Numbered from the stretch's first letter, positions 1-7,869 are shown. The stretch is DNA of 64,000 nt from Flavicella sp965243265 (GCA_965243265.1 CBDEUL010000009.1:1-64000), one strand, 5' to 3'. Notes: generated by a model from the sequence alone, not told the origin. Translations and numbers: made by a program.

Positions 1-421
1 TATGGTTTTCAATCTATAAACGGACAATCAGGTTTTTATAGTTATCGATTAGGGGTACAAATTCCTCTTGTTTTTAATACCACAAAAGCAAAAAGCAAAG
101 CTTCAAAATATGCTGTTCAAATATTAGAAGAAGAAAACAAAGCAAAAAAGGCACAATTATTACAAGTGTTTCAAGCCAAAGTAACCATGTATGAGCAGGC
201 TCAAAATAACTGGTTCTATTATAAGAACTCTGTATTACCACTGGCTATAGAACAACGAAATGGAGTTGCTTTAGCATATAAGGAAGGAGCTATAGATTAT
301 GTAGCTTTTCTTCAAACAATAAAGAATGCTGTTCAATTAGAAATAAGATACTTGGAAAGCATATCAAACTTATTTGGATGCTAAAATACAGTTGACGTAT
401 TTTTTAACAACAAAATCATAA
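1..421 (+). pseudogene. TolC-like outer-membrane efflux component (C-terminal end), 3' frameshift
   Basis: The gene enters from the left edge in frame 1. It reads as the C-terminal helical part of a TolC/CusC-like domain, rich in Gln/Glu/Ala coiled-coil residues. In Bacteroidota this domain is often fused to the end of a CusA/CzcA pump, but that cannot be seen here. The open frame stops at 382-384. If one T near 370-371 is removed, reading continues through YLDAKIQLTYFLTTKS to a TAA at 419-421, just 6 bp before the adaptor gene. That is the normal-looking end, so I call a +1 frameshift in the last 17 residues. The effect on function may be small. A sequencing error is possible, but three similar lesions follow in the next gene. 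Confidence 0.7.
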
Positions 422-427
422 CAAGTC

Positions 428-1627
428 ATGAAAAACATATATACATACAATTTACTCTTCTTAATTAGCTTCATGTTAATAGGTTGTAATGAAAAGAAAG
501 ATAAACATACCGATGAAAAAGAAGCCCTACACCATGAAGAGCATAAAGAACACCATGATGATGAAGGAGTAGTGTTGACAGTACGTCAACTGGAATTATT
601 GGCTATTAAAATAGATACAATTACTCAGAGAAATATGGGAAATGTTATTAAGGTAAATGGGCAATTGGGAGTGCCTCCTCAAAAGGAAGCAGTTGTAACC
701 ACTTCCTTTAGGGGCCAATATCAGTACTATAAACGTTATAGAGGGAAATGCTGTTAAAAAAGGACAGGTATTGGCGTATATAAACCATTCTGATATCATT
801 ACGTTGCAAACAGACTATCTACAGGCATTTAATAATCTTGAATTTTTAGAGAAAGATTATAATAGACAAAAAAAAACTGTATGATTCTGAGGTTGGTTCG
901 GGTCGTAATTTTCAACAGGTAAAAGTTCAGCTTTTAAATACGCAAGGACTTGTAAAAGGATATGAGAATCAGTTAAAATTACTAGGGCTCTCACCAGAAA
1001 AAATAATTGCAGGTATTATCGTTGAAGCAGCACCTATAAAAAGTCCCATTGATGGTTTTGTAGAGAAGGTACAGGTAAAAATAGGGCAATATGTACAACC
1101 GCAAACAGCCTTGTTTGAAATTGTAAATACTGAACACATTCATGCTGATTTAATGGTATTTGAAAAAGATGTTCAAAAAGTTAAAAATGGACAAAAAGTA
1201 CGATTTCATATCAAGTCTTTAAACGATAAAGGAAATGACAGCTACAATTTATTCAGTAGGAAAATCATTTGAAGAAGGTCCTAAGGCCTTGCATGTACAT
1301 GCCGAGATAGAAAATAAAGAGCGTAACCTTATTCCAGGAATGTATGTAAGTGCAGAAATTCTAACAGATATTCAGTTAGAACAAGCATTGCCAGATAGTG
1401 CTGTTTATCAAGAAGGGGAGCATTATTATGTTTTTACAGCTCAAAAAGAAGCAGAGCATCAAAAGTGGAAATTTACCCCTAATGAAGTCCTTATAAAGTA
1501 TCGAAGTAATGGGTATACAGCTTTTAGCTTTAAAATACCTGTTTCTAAAAACACGTTGGTTGCTCAAAATGGTGCTTATTACCTAATGGCTGAAATGAAA
1601 AAAGGAGAAGCTGAACATTCACACTAA
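428..1627 (+). pseudogene. CusB/CzcB-type RND efflux periplasmic adaptor (membrane fusion) lipoprotein, multiply frameshifted
   Basis: It begins with a lipoprotein signal (hydrophobic stretch, then a lipobox ending in GC around residue 20) and a His/Glu/Asp-rich linker typical of metal-efflux adaptors. Adaptor-like sequence then continues through three frames. Joining them needs one base removed in the GGGG run at 711-714, one in the A9 run at 868-876, and one near 1231-1232. The restored protein would have the barrel-sandwich motif VIEGNAVKKGQ, a coiled-coil hairpin, PIDGFVEKV and a C-terminal His tail. Family role: it links the inner-membrane RND pump to TolC for export of Cu, Ag, Zn, Co or Cd. 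As written it encodes only a 109-residue N-terminal fragment and later pieces, so it is either a pseudogene or a run of base-call errors. Confidence 0.8.
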
Positions 1628-1633
1628 ACCTAT

Positions 1634-1678
1634 AAAAATGATTCTAAGACTACATAAAAACACCTTAGAATCATTTTT
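1634..1678 (+). terminator. Intrinsic terminator after the efflux genes
   Basis: There is a perfect 15-bp inverted repeat (1634-1648 and 1664-1678) with a 15-nt loop. The stem is flanked by A and T tracts, so it could act in both directions. It lies 7 bp after the adaptor stop codon. Confidence 0.8.
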
Positions 1679-1725
1679 CTAAAAAAGAATAAAAGTAATT
1701 GCTACCGTTTTTGTAAAAGTGTACT

Positions 1726-1733
1726 TATCTTTG
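1726..1733 (+). promoter_or_regulatory. Promoter -7 element for the cold-shock-domain gene
   Basis: TATCTTTG matches the Bacteroidota -7 consensus TAnnTTTG. A good -33 TTTG at 19-21 bp upstream is not present. Use of this element would give a 5' leader of about 105 nt before the ATG at 1846, as in known cold-shock mRNAs. Confidence 0.5.
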
Positions 1734-1845
1734 CAAAAAATAATTTATTGCATATTTGCAAAAGAATGTACCTTCCATAGGTTTGGTAGCAGCATATAAA
1801 ATATTATTTAGAATTTCTTAATTTAAACCAAACTGTAAATTACAA

Positions 1846-2304
1846 ATGGCAAAATCTCAGCAGACATTCAATAAAAGTGAAAAGGAAAAGAAACGTTTGA
1901 AAAAGCGTGAAGAGAAACAAAAGAAGAAAGAAGCTCGTAAGGCTGAAGCTAGAGAAAATGGAACGAAAGGAATTGAGTTTGCATATGTAGATCACAATGG
2001 AAATTTAACAGATACACCTCCGGATCCAGATAAAAAAATTAAAGTAGATTTAGAGAGTATTGAAATCAGTATTCCTAAAACACTGGAGAGTGATGAAGAG
2101 GTAGATCCTGTAAGAAAAGGATCTGTTTCATTTTTTGATTCTTCTAAAGGTTTTGGTTTTATAATTGATGCTGAGAATAATGAAAAATACTTTACACACG
2201 TTAGTGGTTTGATAGATGAAATTACAGAAGGAGATAAAGTAACTTTTGAATTAGAAAAAGGAATGAAAGGGATGAATGCCGTAAAGGTTACCTTGATTAA
2301 ATAA
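1846..2304 (+). CDS. Cold-shock-domain protein with a basic N-terminal extension
   Basis: A 152-residue protein. Residues 1-40 are dominated by Lys, Glu and Arg and are probably a charged helix or disordered. Residues about 40-85 are an acidic/Pro linker. Residues about 88-152 form a cold-shock domain with RNP1 (KGFGFI) and an RNP2-like KYFTH, where canonical proteins have VFVH. Family role: single-stranded nucleic acid binding and RNA chaperone. At about twice the length of a classical CspA, this two-part form is recurrent in flavobacteria (from memory). It is monocistronic, with a terminator 30 bp downstream. Confidence 0.88.
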   Translation: MAKSQQTFNKSEKEKKRLKKREEKQKKKEARKAEARENGTKGIEFAYVDHNGNLTDTPPDPDKKIKVDLESIEISIPKTLESDEEVDPVRKGSVSFFDSSKGFGFIIDAENNEKYFTHVSGLIDEITEGDKVTFELEKGMKGMNAVKVTLIK

Positions 2305-2333
2305 GCCTCTCTAGAAATAGAGTAGCAAATACG

Positions 2334-2375
2334 AAAAGCGTCCAATAGAATTTTTTATTCTGTTGGACGCTTTTT
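2334..2375 (+). terminator. Intrinsic terminator after the cold-shock gene
   Basis: A 17-bp stem (2334-2350 and 2358-2374) with one G-T type mismatch and a 7-nt T-rich loop, followed by T-rich sequence. It separates the cold-shock gene from the convergent fur-family gene ending at 2414 and may serve both. Confidence 0.8.
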
Positions 2376-2413
2376 ATTTTTAAACATTTAACAGAGAAAT
2401 TTATAGACGAGTA

Positions 2414-2794
2414 TTAAACATAACATTCTTCACATTTACCTTGAAGCAATATTCGCGATACTTCTACCTTACGATTAGGGATTTCAGGAATAAGCACATT
2501 TATCTCTAGACAATCTACTTTTCCACAGCTTATACATTGAAAGTGAGGGTGGATATCTTTATGAGTGGTTGAAGAACAATTTTTGCATTTAGCATACCAC
2601 TTAATTCCGTTTATACCTAGAAAAGAATGTAAAACACCATCATCTTCAAGCTTATTTAAAATACGATAAACCGTTGTTTTATTCATTTCTGAACGGAAAC
2701 GTTCAACTAAAGTGATAACAGAGATCGCACTAGAATATTTGTCAAACTCATTGAGTACTATTTCAACCGATTTCGTTTTTCTTAAAACCCCCAT
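2414..2794 (-). CDS. Fur-family metalloregulator, probably a zinc-uptake regulator (Zur)
   Basis: A 126-residue protein. Residues 1-60 form the winged helix, with the recognition-helix signature KTTVYRILNKLEDDG typical of Fur/Zur. The C-terminal half has metal ligands: HPHFQC at 82-87, CISC at 87-90, CEEC at 121-124 and an additional C70/C73 pair. I chose ATG 2794. The frame is open further upstream only from a TTG, and TACATTTG with an upstream TTTG places the promoter directly before this ATG. It diverges from a gene set (FolE, CobW GTPases, metal ABC transporter) that elsewhere belongs to zinc-starvation regulons, so Zur fits better than Fur or PerR. Metal specificity is inference. Confidence 0.85.
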   Translation of the reverse strand: MGVLRKTKSVEIVLNEFDKYSSAISVITLVERFRSEMNKTTVYRILNKLEDDGVLHSFLGINGIKWYAKCKNCSSTTHKDIHPHFQCISCGKVDCLEINVLIPEIPNRKVEVSRILLQGKCEECYV

Positions 2795-2798
2795 AATA

Positions 2799-2830
2799 CA
2801 AATGTAATGCAACTATATTACAGTAACAAA
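2799..2830 (-). promoter_or_regulatory. zur promoter (TTTG-N20-TACATTTG)
   Basis: On the minus strand, TTTG (2827-2830) lies 20 bp before TACATTTG (2799-2806), an almost ideal flavobacterial -33/-7 pair. The -7 element ends only 4 nt before the ATG at 2794, so the transcript would be leaderless or nearly so. Confidence 0.65.
2806..2824. promoter_or_regulatory. Putative Zur operator 1 (imperfect)
   Basis: The half-site AATGCAAC (2806-2813) is identical to an arm of the perfect palindrome at 2876-2894. The other arm matches at 5 of 8 positions. It lies between the -33 and -7 elements of the zur promoter, as expected for autorepression. Confidence 0.5.
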
Positions 2831-2875
2831 AAAGATGGGGAAGCGAAATGGCTAGGTAAGTATATTATTAAACAA

Positions 2876-2894
2876 AATGCAACTTAGTTGCATT
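2876..2894. promoter_or_regulatory. Putative Zur operator 2, perfect palindrome
   Basis: AATGCAAC-TTA-GTTGCATT is a perfect 8-3-8 inverted repeat in the zur/merC intergenic region. It covers the expected -33 zone of the merC-side promoter. Fur-family boxes are typically palindromes of this size; the link to this regulator is inferred from position and repetition. Confidence 0.7.
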
Positions 2895-2902
2895 AATAGC
2901 AT

Positions 2903-2910
2903 TATATTTG
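2903..2910 (+). promoter_or_regulatory. -7 element of the merC-folE-cobW-ABC operon
   Basis: TATATTTG matches TAnnTTTG and lies 25 bp before the ATG at 2936. No clear -33 TTTG is present. The operator palindrome occupies that position instead. Confidence 0.55.
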
Positions 2911-2925
2911 CAACTCAGTTGTATT
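2907..2925. promoter_or_regulatory. Putative Zur operator 3 (imperfect), overlapping the transcription start
   Basis: GCAAC-TCA-GTTGTA keeps the CAAC-N3-GTTG core of operator 2 with the outer positions degenerated. It sits immediately downstream of, and partly over, the -7 element of the merC operon. Confidence 0.55.
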
Positions 2926-2935
2926 AAATTAAATC

Positions 2936-3340
2936 ATGATTTTAATAAAAGGAAACCCAGACAATATAGGAGCTATGGCAAGTATATTATGTCTTATACA
3001 TTGTATTGCTACACCCTTTATATTTATTATTCACAGTTGTTCAAAAACTTGTTGTAGTGGCGTATCAAGTTGGTGGGGGTTTATAGATTATTTTTTCTTG
3101 ACCATTTCTTTTTTTGCAGTATACCACACAGTAAAAACAACTTCTATAAATTGGGTGAAACCATTTTTTTGGTTGAGCTTTTTGCTATTGTTTATAATTA
3201 TCATAAACGAAAAAACTGCTTGGCTATATTTGGATGAAAGACTGATATATATACCTTCTATAGCATTGATAACATTACACTTATATAATAAAAAACATTG
3301 CAAATGTAACTTGGATAAATGTTGTACTAATGAAGGATAA
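2936..3340 (+). CDS. MerC-domain membrane protein
   Basis: A 134-residue protein with about four transmembrane helices. The first carries the MerC signature CLIHCIATPF (residues about 19-28), which holds the paired cysteines used for metal binding in mercury-transport MerC. A second Cys cluster (CSKTCC) follows, and the tail is Cys/His-rich (HCKCNLDKCC). MerC-like proteins recur next to Zur-controlled genes in Bacteroidota, where a role with zinc rather than mercury is plausible (inference). It is the first gene of the plus-strand operon, and its last codons overlap the folE start by 11 bp. Confidence 0.8.
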   Translation: MILIKGNPDNIGAMASILCLIHCIATPFIFIIHSCSKTCCSGVSSWWGFIDYFFLTISFFAVYHTVKTTSINWVKPFFWLSFLLLFIIIINEKTAWLYLDERLIYIPSIALITLHLYNKKHCKCNLDKCCTNEG

Positions 3341-3995
3341 AGAACAAATAGAAATAGAAGGAGACAATCACTTTTCTGCAAATATTAAAACTCCTTTACG
3401 AGCCGATGCTTTTGAAAAATCAGATGATGAAAAAATAAAAAACATACAACATCATTTTAAAATGATAATGGAAGAAATGGGACTCGATTTAACCGATGAT
3501 AGTTTATCGGGAACTCCATATCGTTTTGCTAAAATGTATGTAAAAGAGCTTTTTTATGGACTGAACCCTGCTAATAAACCAAAACTTTCAACATTTGAAA
3601 ATAAATACGGCTACAAGAAAATGCTTGTAGAGCAAAATATTACCATAGATTCTGCTTGTGAACATCATTTTTTACCTATTAAGGGACATGCTCATGTAGG
3701 ATATATTCCAACAAAAAAAGTAATCGGGTTGTCTAAAATCAATCGTTTAGTAGATTATTATTCTCATCGACCACAGGTTCAAGAGAGACTAGCTCTTCAA
3801 ATTTTAAATGATTTGCAAAATATATTAGAAACTAAAGATGTGATTGTTGTGATTAACGCAAAACACCTCTGTGTTTCTTCAAGAGGAATAAAAGATAAAA
3901 ATAGCTTTACAACTACTTTAGAATATGGCGGTTCCTTTTCTAAAAAATCTATCCGAAAGGAATTTTTCAATATCATAAATCAACCTGTACTATAA
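3330..3995 (+). CDS. folE: GTP cyclohydrolase I, class IA (FolE paralogue)
   Basis: A 221-residue protein. It converts GTP to 7,8-dihydroneopterin triphosphate at the entry to folate and pterin synthesis. The zinc ligands are present and even numbered as in E. coli FolE: Cys110 and His113 in CEHHF, and Cys181 in HLCVSSRG. The substrate-loop motif SKINRLVDYYSHRPQVQERL is also conserved. ATG 3330 overlaps the end of merC (ATGAAGGATAA), suggesting translational coupling. The placement in a presumed Zur operon is notable: paralogues there are usually the zinc-independent class IB enzyme, while this one keeps the zinc site. It may be loaded by the neighbouring CobW GTPase. Confidence 0.9.
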   Translation: MKDKEQIEIEGDNHFSANIKTPLRADAFEKSDDEKIKNIQHHFKMIMEEMGLDLTDDSLSGTPYRFAKMYVKELFYGLNPANKPKLSTFENKYGYKKMLVEQNITIDSACEHHFLPIKGHAHVGYIPTKKVIGLSKINRLVDYYSHRPQVQERLALQILNDLQNILETKDVIVVINAKHLCVSSRGIKDKNSFTTTLEYGGSFSKKSIRKEFFNIINQPVL

Positions 3996-4041
3996 AAAAC
4001 AGAAATTATACTGAGGAATTAAATTTCACAACTTTAAGAAG

Positions 4042-4745
4042 ATGAGAAATAGGGAAGCTATTATTACTGTTGTAGGTTTTTTAGGTGTAGGAAAAACAAC
4101 CTTACTTAAATATTTATTACCTTGATTGAAGCCAACGGAACATCTGATGCCTGTTCGTTAATGGAGTTTTTAGGAGTTGGCTTTGATGATAGATTTTTAC
4201 CTCCAATTCAAATTTCGGTTATTGATGTTAAAAATTGGCAACGACGAGAAGAACATAATGAACTAGAAGCCAATCAAATTCAAGTTTCTTCCTTATTGGT
4301 TTTAACACATCTTGAAAGAATCGATAAAACCCGAAAAATAAGCGTAGTTAATGAGTTAAAAAAACTAAATCCATTTGCAAAAATAGTAACGATGGAGGAC
4401 TTGGATCTTTTATTACTTCCAGAATTGTTGCCCTCTAAAAATACGGTTCAAAAATTAGAACATCAGAAAGCACATTGGGCTTCATGTTCAGTTGATTTAC
4501 CCGATTTACCGAACTCAACATACATCCACAATATCTGTACTGTCTTACCTAAAAGTATTCTTAGGGTAAAAGGATGTACCAAAATAGGAAATGAAAATGA
4601 ATATACTTTTTTTGAAAAGAAACCTGATGGAGAAGTATGTATACGTCCATTTAATGGCGTTCCTATAACTGGGTCTAAACTATTAACCATAGGGCCTGGT
4701 AGCGATCCTGATGCTTTAGAAAAAGTGATTCAATCAATTCTTTGA
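4042..4745 (+). pseudogene. CobW/ZagA-type GTPase remnant with internal deletion
   Basis: ATG 4042 starts a CobW-like N-terminus with an intact Walker A (GFLGVGKTTLL), which ends at a TGA at 4123-4125 after 27 residues. From 4122, in another frame, the sequence resumes at LIEANGTSD. In this family that segment (compare LIESTGISEP in the next gene) normally lies about 80 residues later. The CxCC metal motif and switch regions are therefore missing. The remainder runs to a normal-looking C-terminus. The neighbouring intact paralogue shows what was lost. A deletion between short TATTTATT-like repeats is plausible. The downstream ORF alone has no Walker A and is unlikely to be functional. Confidence 0.75.
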
Positions 4746-4801
4746 GTAGAATAAAAATTAATAATACTAGAGATATATAACACACAAAAATAGTAGAACA
4801 A

Positions 4802-6001
4802 ATGAAAAAATTACCTGTAACTGTATTAAGTGGTTTTTTAGGAGCTGGAAAAACGACATTATTAAACCATGTATTGCATAATAAAAAAGGTTTAAAAGTA
4901 GCAGTAATTGTCAATGATATGAGTGAAGTTAATATTGATGCTCAATTTATTGAAAATGAAAATACACTTTCTAGAACTGAAGAAAAATTAGTAGAAATGT
5001 CTAATGGGTGTATTTGTTGTACACTTCGTGAAGATCTTATGGTAGAAGTAGAAAAATTGGCAGCTCAAAACAAATTTGATTATTTACTTATTGAAAGTAC
5101 AGGAATTAGTGAGCCAATTCCTGTAGCACAAACTTTTACATTTGAAAGTGAAGATGGTAAAATAGATTTAAGCCGCTTCAGCTATATTGATACTATGGTA
5201 ACAGTAGTTGATGCTTTTAACTTCTTAAAAGATTTTTCAAGCTCAGATTATTTAGCAACAAGGTCACTTACTAATATAGAAGGTGACGATAGAACTATTG
5301 TTAATTTATTGACCGACCAAATTGAATTTGCCAACGTTATTCTTATTAATAAAATTGATTTGGTAACTGCAGAAGAAGTAGAAGAACTTCGAGCTATTAT
5401 TCATAAATTAAACCCAGAGGCTCGCATTGTTACCTCTAGTGAATCTAAAGTAGAGTTAGAAAATGTACTTAATACGGGATTGTTTGATTATGAAAAAGCT
5501 GAAGCTTCTGCTGGGTGGATAAAAGAATTAGAAAATGAACATGTACCAGAAACTGAAGAATACGGAATAAATTCCTTTGTTTTTAGAAGTAAGAAACCAT
5601 TTCATCCTGAACGTTTTTTAAACTACTTGAATCAAGGTTTCCCTCAAAATATTATTAGGAGTAAAGGATTATTTTGGTTAGCTTCAAGATCTAATCAGGC
5701 ATTGTTATGGAGTTCGGCAGGAGGGTCTTGTAAAGCAGATATAGCAGGTGTTTGGTGGGCTTCTATGACTTTTGGAGAAAGAATTGACAATCCTTCTTTT
5801 ATTGATAACAAAGAGCAAATTGAATCAAATTGGGATGCCTTGTTTGGGGACAGAAAAACAGAACTAGTCTTTATTGGACAGCATTTAAACAAAGAGAAAA
5901 TGTTAACTGAATTGGAAAGTTGTTTACTTGAGGAGTTTGAAGTAGAAGAATGGAAAAAAGAACTATTTCCTCAACAAGATTCATGGCCCATAGCTCAATA
6001 A
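4802..6001 (+). CDS. CobW/COG0523-family GTPase, putative zinc metallochaperone
   Basis: A 399-residue protein. The N-terminal GTPase domain has Walker A GFLGAGKTT (11-19), the metal motif CICC (70-73), LIESTGISEP (switch region) and NKID guanine specificity. A CobW C-terminal domain follows (about residues 240-390). Family knowledge: ZagA/ZigA-type members bind zinc and deliver it to client enzymes under zinc starvation; others serve cobalamin or nitrile hydratase. The link to zinc comes from the Zur-like regulator, operator sites and FolE upstream. It is intact, unlike the paralogous remnant just before it. It lies 56 bp after that remnant and 31 bp before the ABC genes. Confidence 0.88.
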   Translation: MKKLPVTVLSGFLGAGKTTLLNHVLHNKKGLKVAVIVNDMSEVNIDAQFIENENTLSRTEEKLVEMSNGCICCTLREDLMVEVEKLAAQNKFDYLLIESTGISEPIPVAQTFTFESEDGKIDLSRFSYIDTMVTVVDAFNFLKDFSSSDYLATRSLTNIEGDDRTIVNLLTDQIEFANVILINKIDLVTAEEVEELRAIIHKLNPEARIVTSSESKVELENVLNTGLFDYEKAEASAGWIKELENEHVPETEEYGINSFVFRSKKPFHPERFLNYLNQGFPQNIIRSKGLFWLASRSNQALLWSSAGGSCKADIAGVWWASMTFGERIDNPSFIDNKEQIESNWDALFGDRKTELVFIGQHLNKEKMLTELESCLLEEFEVEEWKKELFPQQDSWPIAQ

Positions 6002-6032
6002 AAATAGAGGAGTGGTTTCTATAAAATTAAAA

Positions 6033-6661
6033 ATGATACATACAGAGAATCTTAGATTTCAATATAAAAAAGGGAGCGAATTTCGTTTTCCGAATATCAC
6101 TTTAAGTAAACAAAAAAATCTACTGATTTTAGGAAAATCAGGAATAGGAAAAACAACGCTTTTACATCTTTTAGCAGGGTTGTTAAAACCAACCAACGGA
6201 AAAGTAATTATTGACAATGTAAATCTAGAGTGAGATTAACGAATAATCAGTTAGACCAATTTAGAGGACAAGCTGTTGGTTTGGTGTTTCAAAAAAAGCA
6301 TGCCATACAATCATTAAGTGTTTTAGAAAATTTACAAGCTCGACTTTTTTTTAGTAAAAAAAACGTTGCTACTAGTGCTGTTGAAACATTATTAAAACAA
6401 TTAGGACTATATGAGTTTAAAGATACGAGAGTAAACGAATTAAGTGAAGGACAATTGCAAAGGTTAAGTATAGCATCTGCTGTAATACACCAACCGAAAG
6501 TAATTTTGGCAGATGAACCAACGTCAAGTTTAGATGATGAAAATTGTAAGATTGTTATTGAACTTTTAATTGAACAAGCCCAAAAAAACAATGCAAACTT
6601 AATTGTGATTACTCACGATTTTAGAATTAAACCATTCTTCCAAAACGCTATAACTTTATGA
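6033..6661 (+). pseudogene. ABC transporter ATP-binding protein, frameshifted
   Basis: The Walker A part (GKSGIGKTTLL) is read from ATG 6033 to a TGA at 6231-6233. The Q-loop, signature (LSEGQLQRLS), Walker B (VILADEPTSSLDD) and H-loop (ITHD) are read from about 6230 in another frame to 6661. Adding one base near 6231 restores one LolD/MacB-type ATPase of about 210 residues. A GTG at 6230 overlaps the stop and could reinitiate, but an ATPase split between Walker A and the signature would be very unusual. Its 3' end overlaps the permease start (ATGA), showing the pair was one transporter. Confidence 0.75.
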
Positions 6662-7869
6662 ACCTTTGGAAAATTAGCATACAAAACATAAAATCGAAAC
6701 CTCTTTATACTTTTTTAAATGTTTTTGTTTTATTATTAAGTAGCATCCTTCTTTTAGGAGTTCAACAGTTAAAGAACTCTTTTGAATACCAAATAGAAAA
6801 TAATTTAGGTAAAATTGATATGGTTGTTGGAGCTAAAGGAAGTCCACTACAATTGGTTTTAGCCTCGGTACTTCATCTCGACAATTCAACAGGTAATATT
6901 TCATATCATGAAGCAGAAAAAATAGGTAAAAACCCGCTAATTAAATCAGCAATACCTATTTCATATGGAGATAATTATAAGGGATTTAGGATTGTAGGAA
7001 CCCTTAACCAATTTACCACACTCTATGATGCCGAATTAGACACTGGTAGAAAGGTTCAACAAGCTATGGAAGTAGTTTTGGGATATACTGTAGCTCAACA
7101 ATTAAATCTTAAAATTGGAGATACTTTTGTAAGTTCTCATGGCTTATTAGAAAATAACATAGCTATTCATTCCGATGCATTAACGGTAGTAGGTATTTTA
7201 AAGCCTACTCAAAAAGTAATAGATCGTTTAATTATTACCCATTTGCAAAGTATTTGGGACGTTCATGATCATGACGATGAATCGGATTACAATGGTTCTC
7301 ATGAGCACGATGAAGAAGAGGAAAAAGAAATAACATCTTTATTAATTTCTTTTAGAAGTCCTGCCGCTTTTTTAACAATGCCAAAAAAAATTAATAAACG
7401 TACTAATTTACAGGCTGCCTTGCCTAAATATGAATTGGATAGGCTGTATAGCTATACGAGTATTGGGTTTAAAACAATAGCTGGAATAGCTTATTTAATA
7501 CTTGTTATTTCGGGGAGTATCATTTTTACAAGCTTGTATAAAATGGTAAAAGAACGTAGTTTTGATTTGGCTATTTTACGAACTTATGGGGCTAGTAATT
7601 TTCAACTTATAAAAATAATAGCCTATGAAGGTTTTATAATAGGAATAACTGCTTTAAGTTTAGGTATTCTATTTGTAAAAATAGGCTTCAGTTTTATATT
7701 TAAAATTATGAATTCTGAAAAGAGGTTGTATATGCTTCAAGAGTTGCCTCTTCAAGAAATAATACATACGGGAGTTTTAGTTTTTATAATGACAACCTTG
7801 TCCATTTTATTGGCCATATATCCAATTTTAAAGATGGATATTTCGAAAATTTTAAGCAATGAAAAATAG
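6658..7869 (+). CDS. FtsX/MacB-like ABC permease with His/Asp-rich periplasmic loop
   Basis: A 403-residue protein. There is one transmembrane helix near residues 16-36, a large extracytoplasmic domain (about 40-265) and three helices at about 270-395, the standard MacB/LolCE/FtsX layout. Residues 201-223 form a stretch dominated by His, Asp and Glu (HDHDDESD...HEHDEEEE), a likely zinc-binding loop. It overlaps the ATPase gene by 4 bp and the following exported protein by 11 bp. Context suggests a metal-linked ABC system under Zur-like control. Because the ATPase gene is broken, the system may be inactive or may use another ATPase. Confidence 0.8.
   Translation: MNLWKISIQNIKSKPLYTFLNVFVLLLSSILLLGVQQLKNSFEYQIENNLGKIDMVVGAKGSPLQLVLASVLHLDNSTGNISYHEAEKIGKNPLIKSAIPISYGDNYKGFRIVGTLNQFTTLYDAELDTGRKVQQAMEVVLGYTVAQQLNLKIGDTFVSSHGLLENNIAIHSDALTVVGILKPTQKVIDRLIITHLQSIWDVHDHDDESDYNGSHEHDEEEEKEITSLLISFRSPAAFLTMPKKINKRTNLQAALPKYELDRLYSYTSIGFKTIAGIAYLILVISGSIIFTSLYKMVKERSFDLAILRTYGASNFQLIKIIAYEGFIIGITALSLGILFVKIGFSFIFKIMNSEKRLYMLQELPLQEIIHTGVLVFIMTTLSILLAIYPILKMDISKILSNEK

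Noticed and set aside
868..876. A9 run as a programmed frameshift site in the adaptor gene
   Set aside because: Three other lesions flank it without slippery sequences, so decay or error explains all four more simply.
1748..1761. TTGCATATTTGCAA palindrome as an additional Zur operator
   Set aside because: It lacks the CAAC-N3-GTTG core of the other three sites, and short AT-rich palindromes are expected here by chance.
4122..4745. Downstream CobW segment as an independent intact protein
   Set aside because: It lacks Walker A and starts in the middle of the GTPase fold at a TTG inside a deletion junction.
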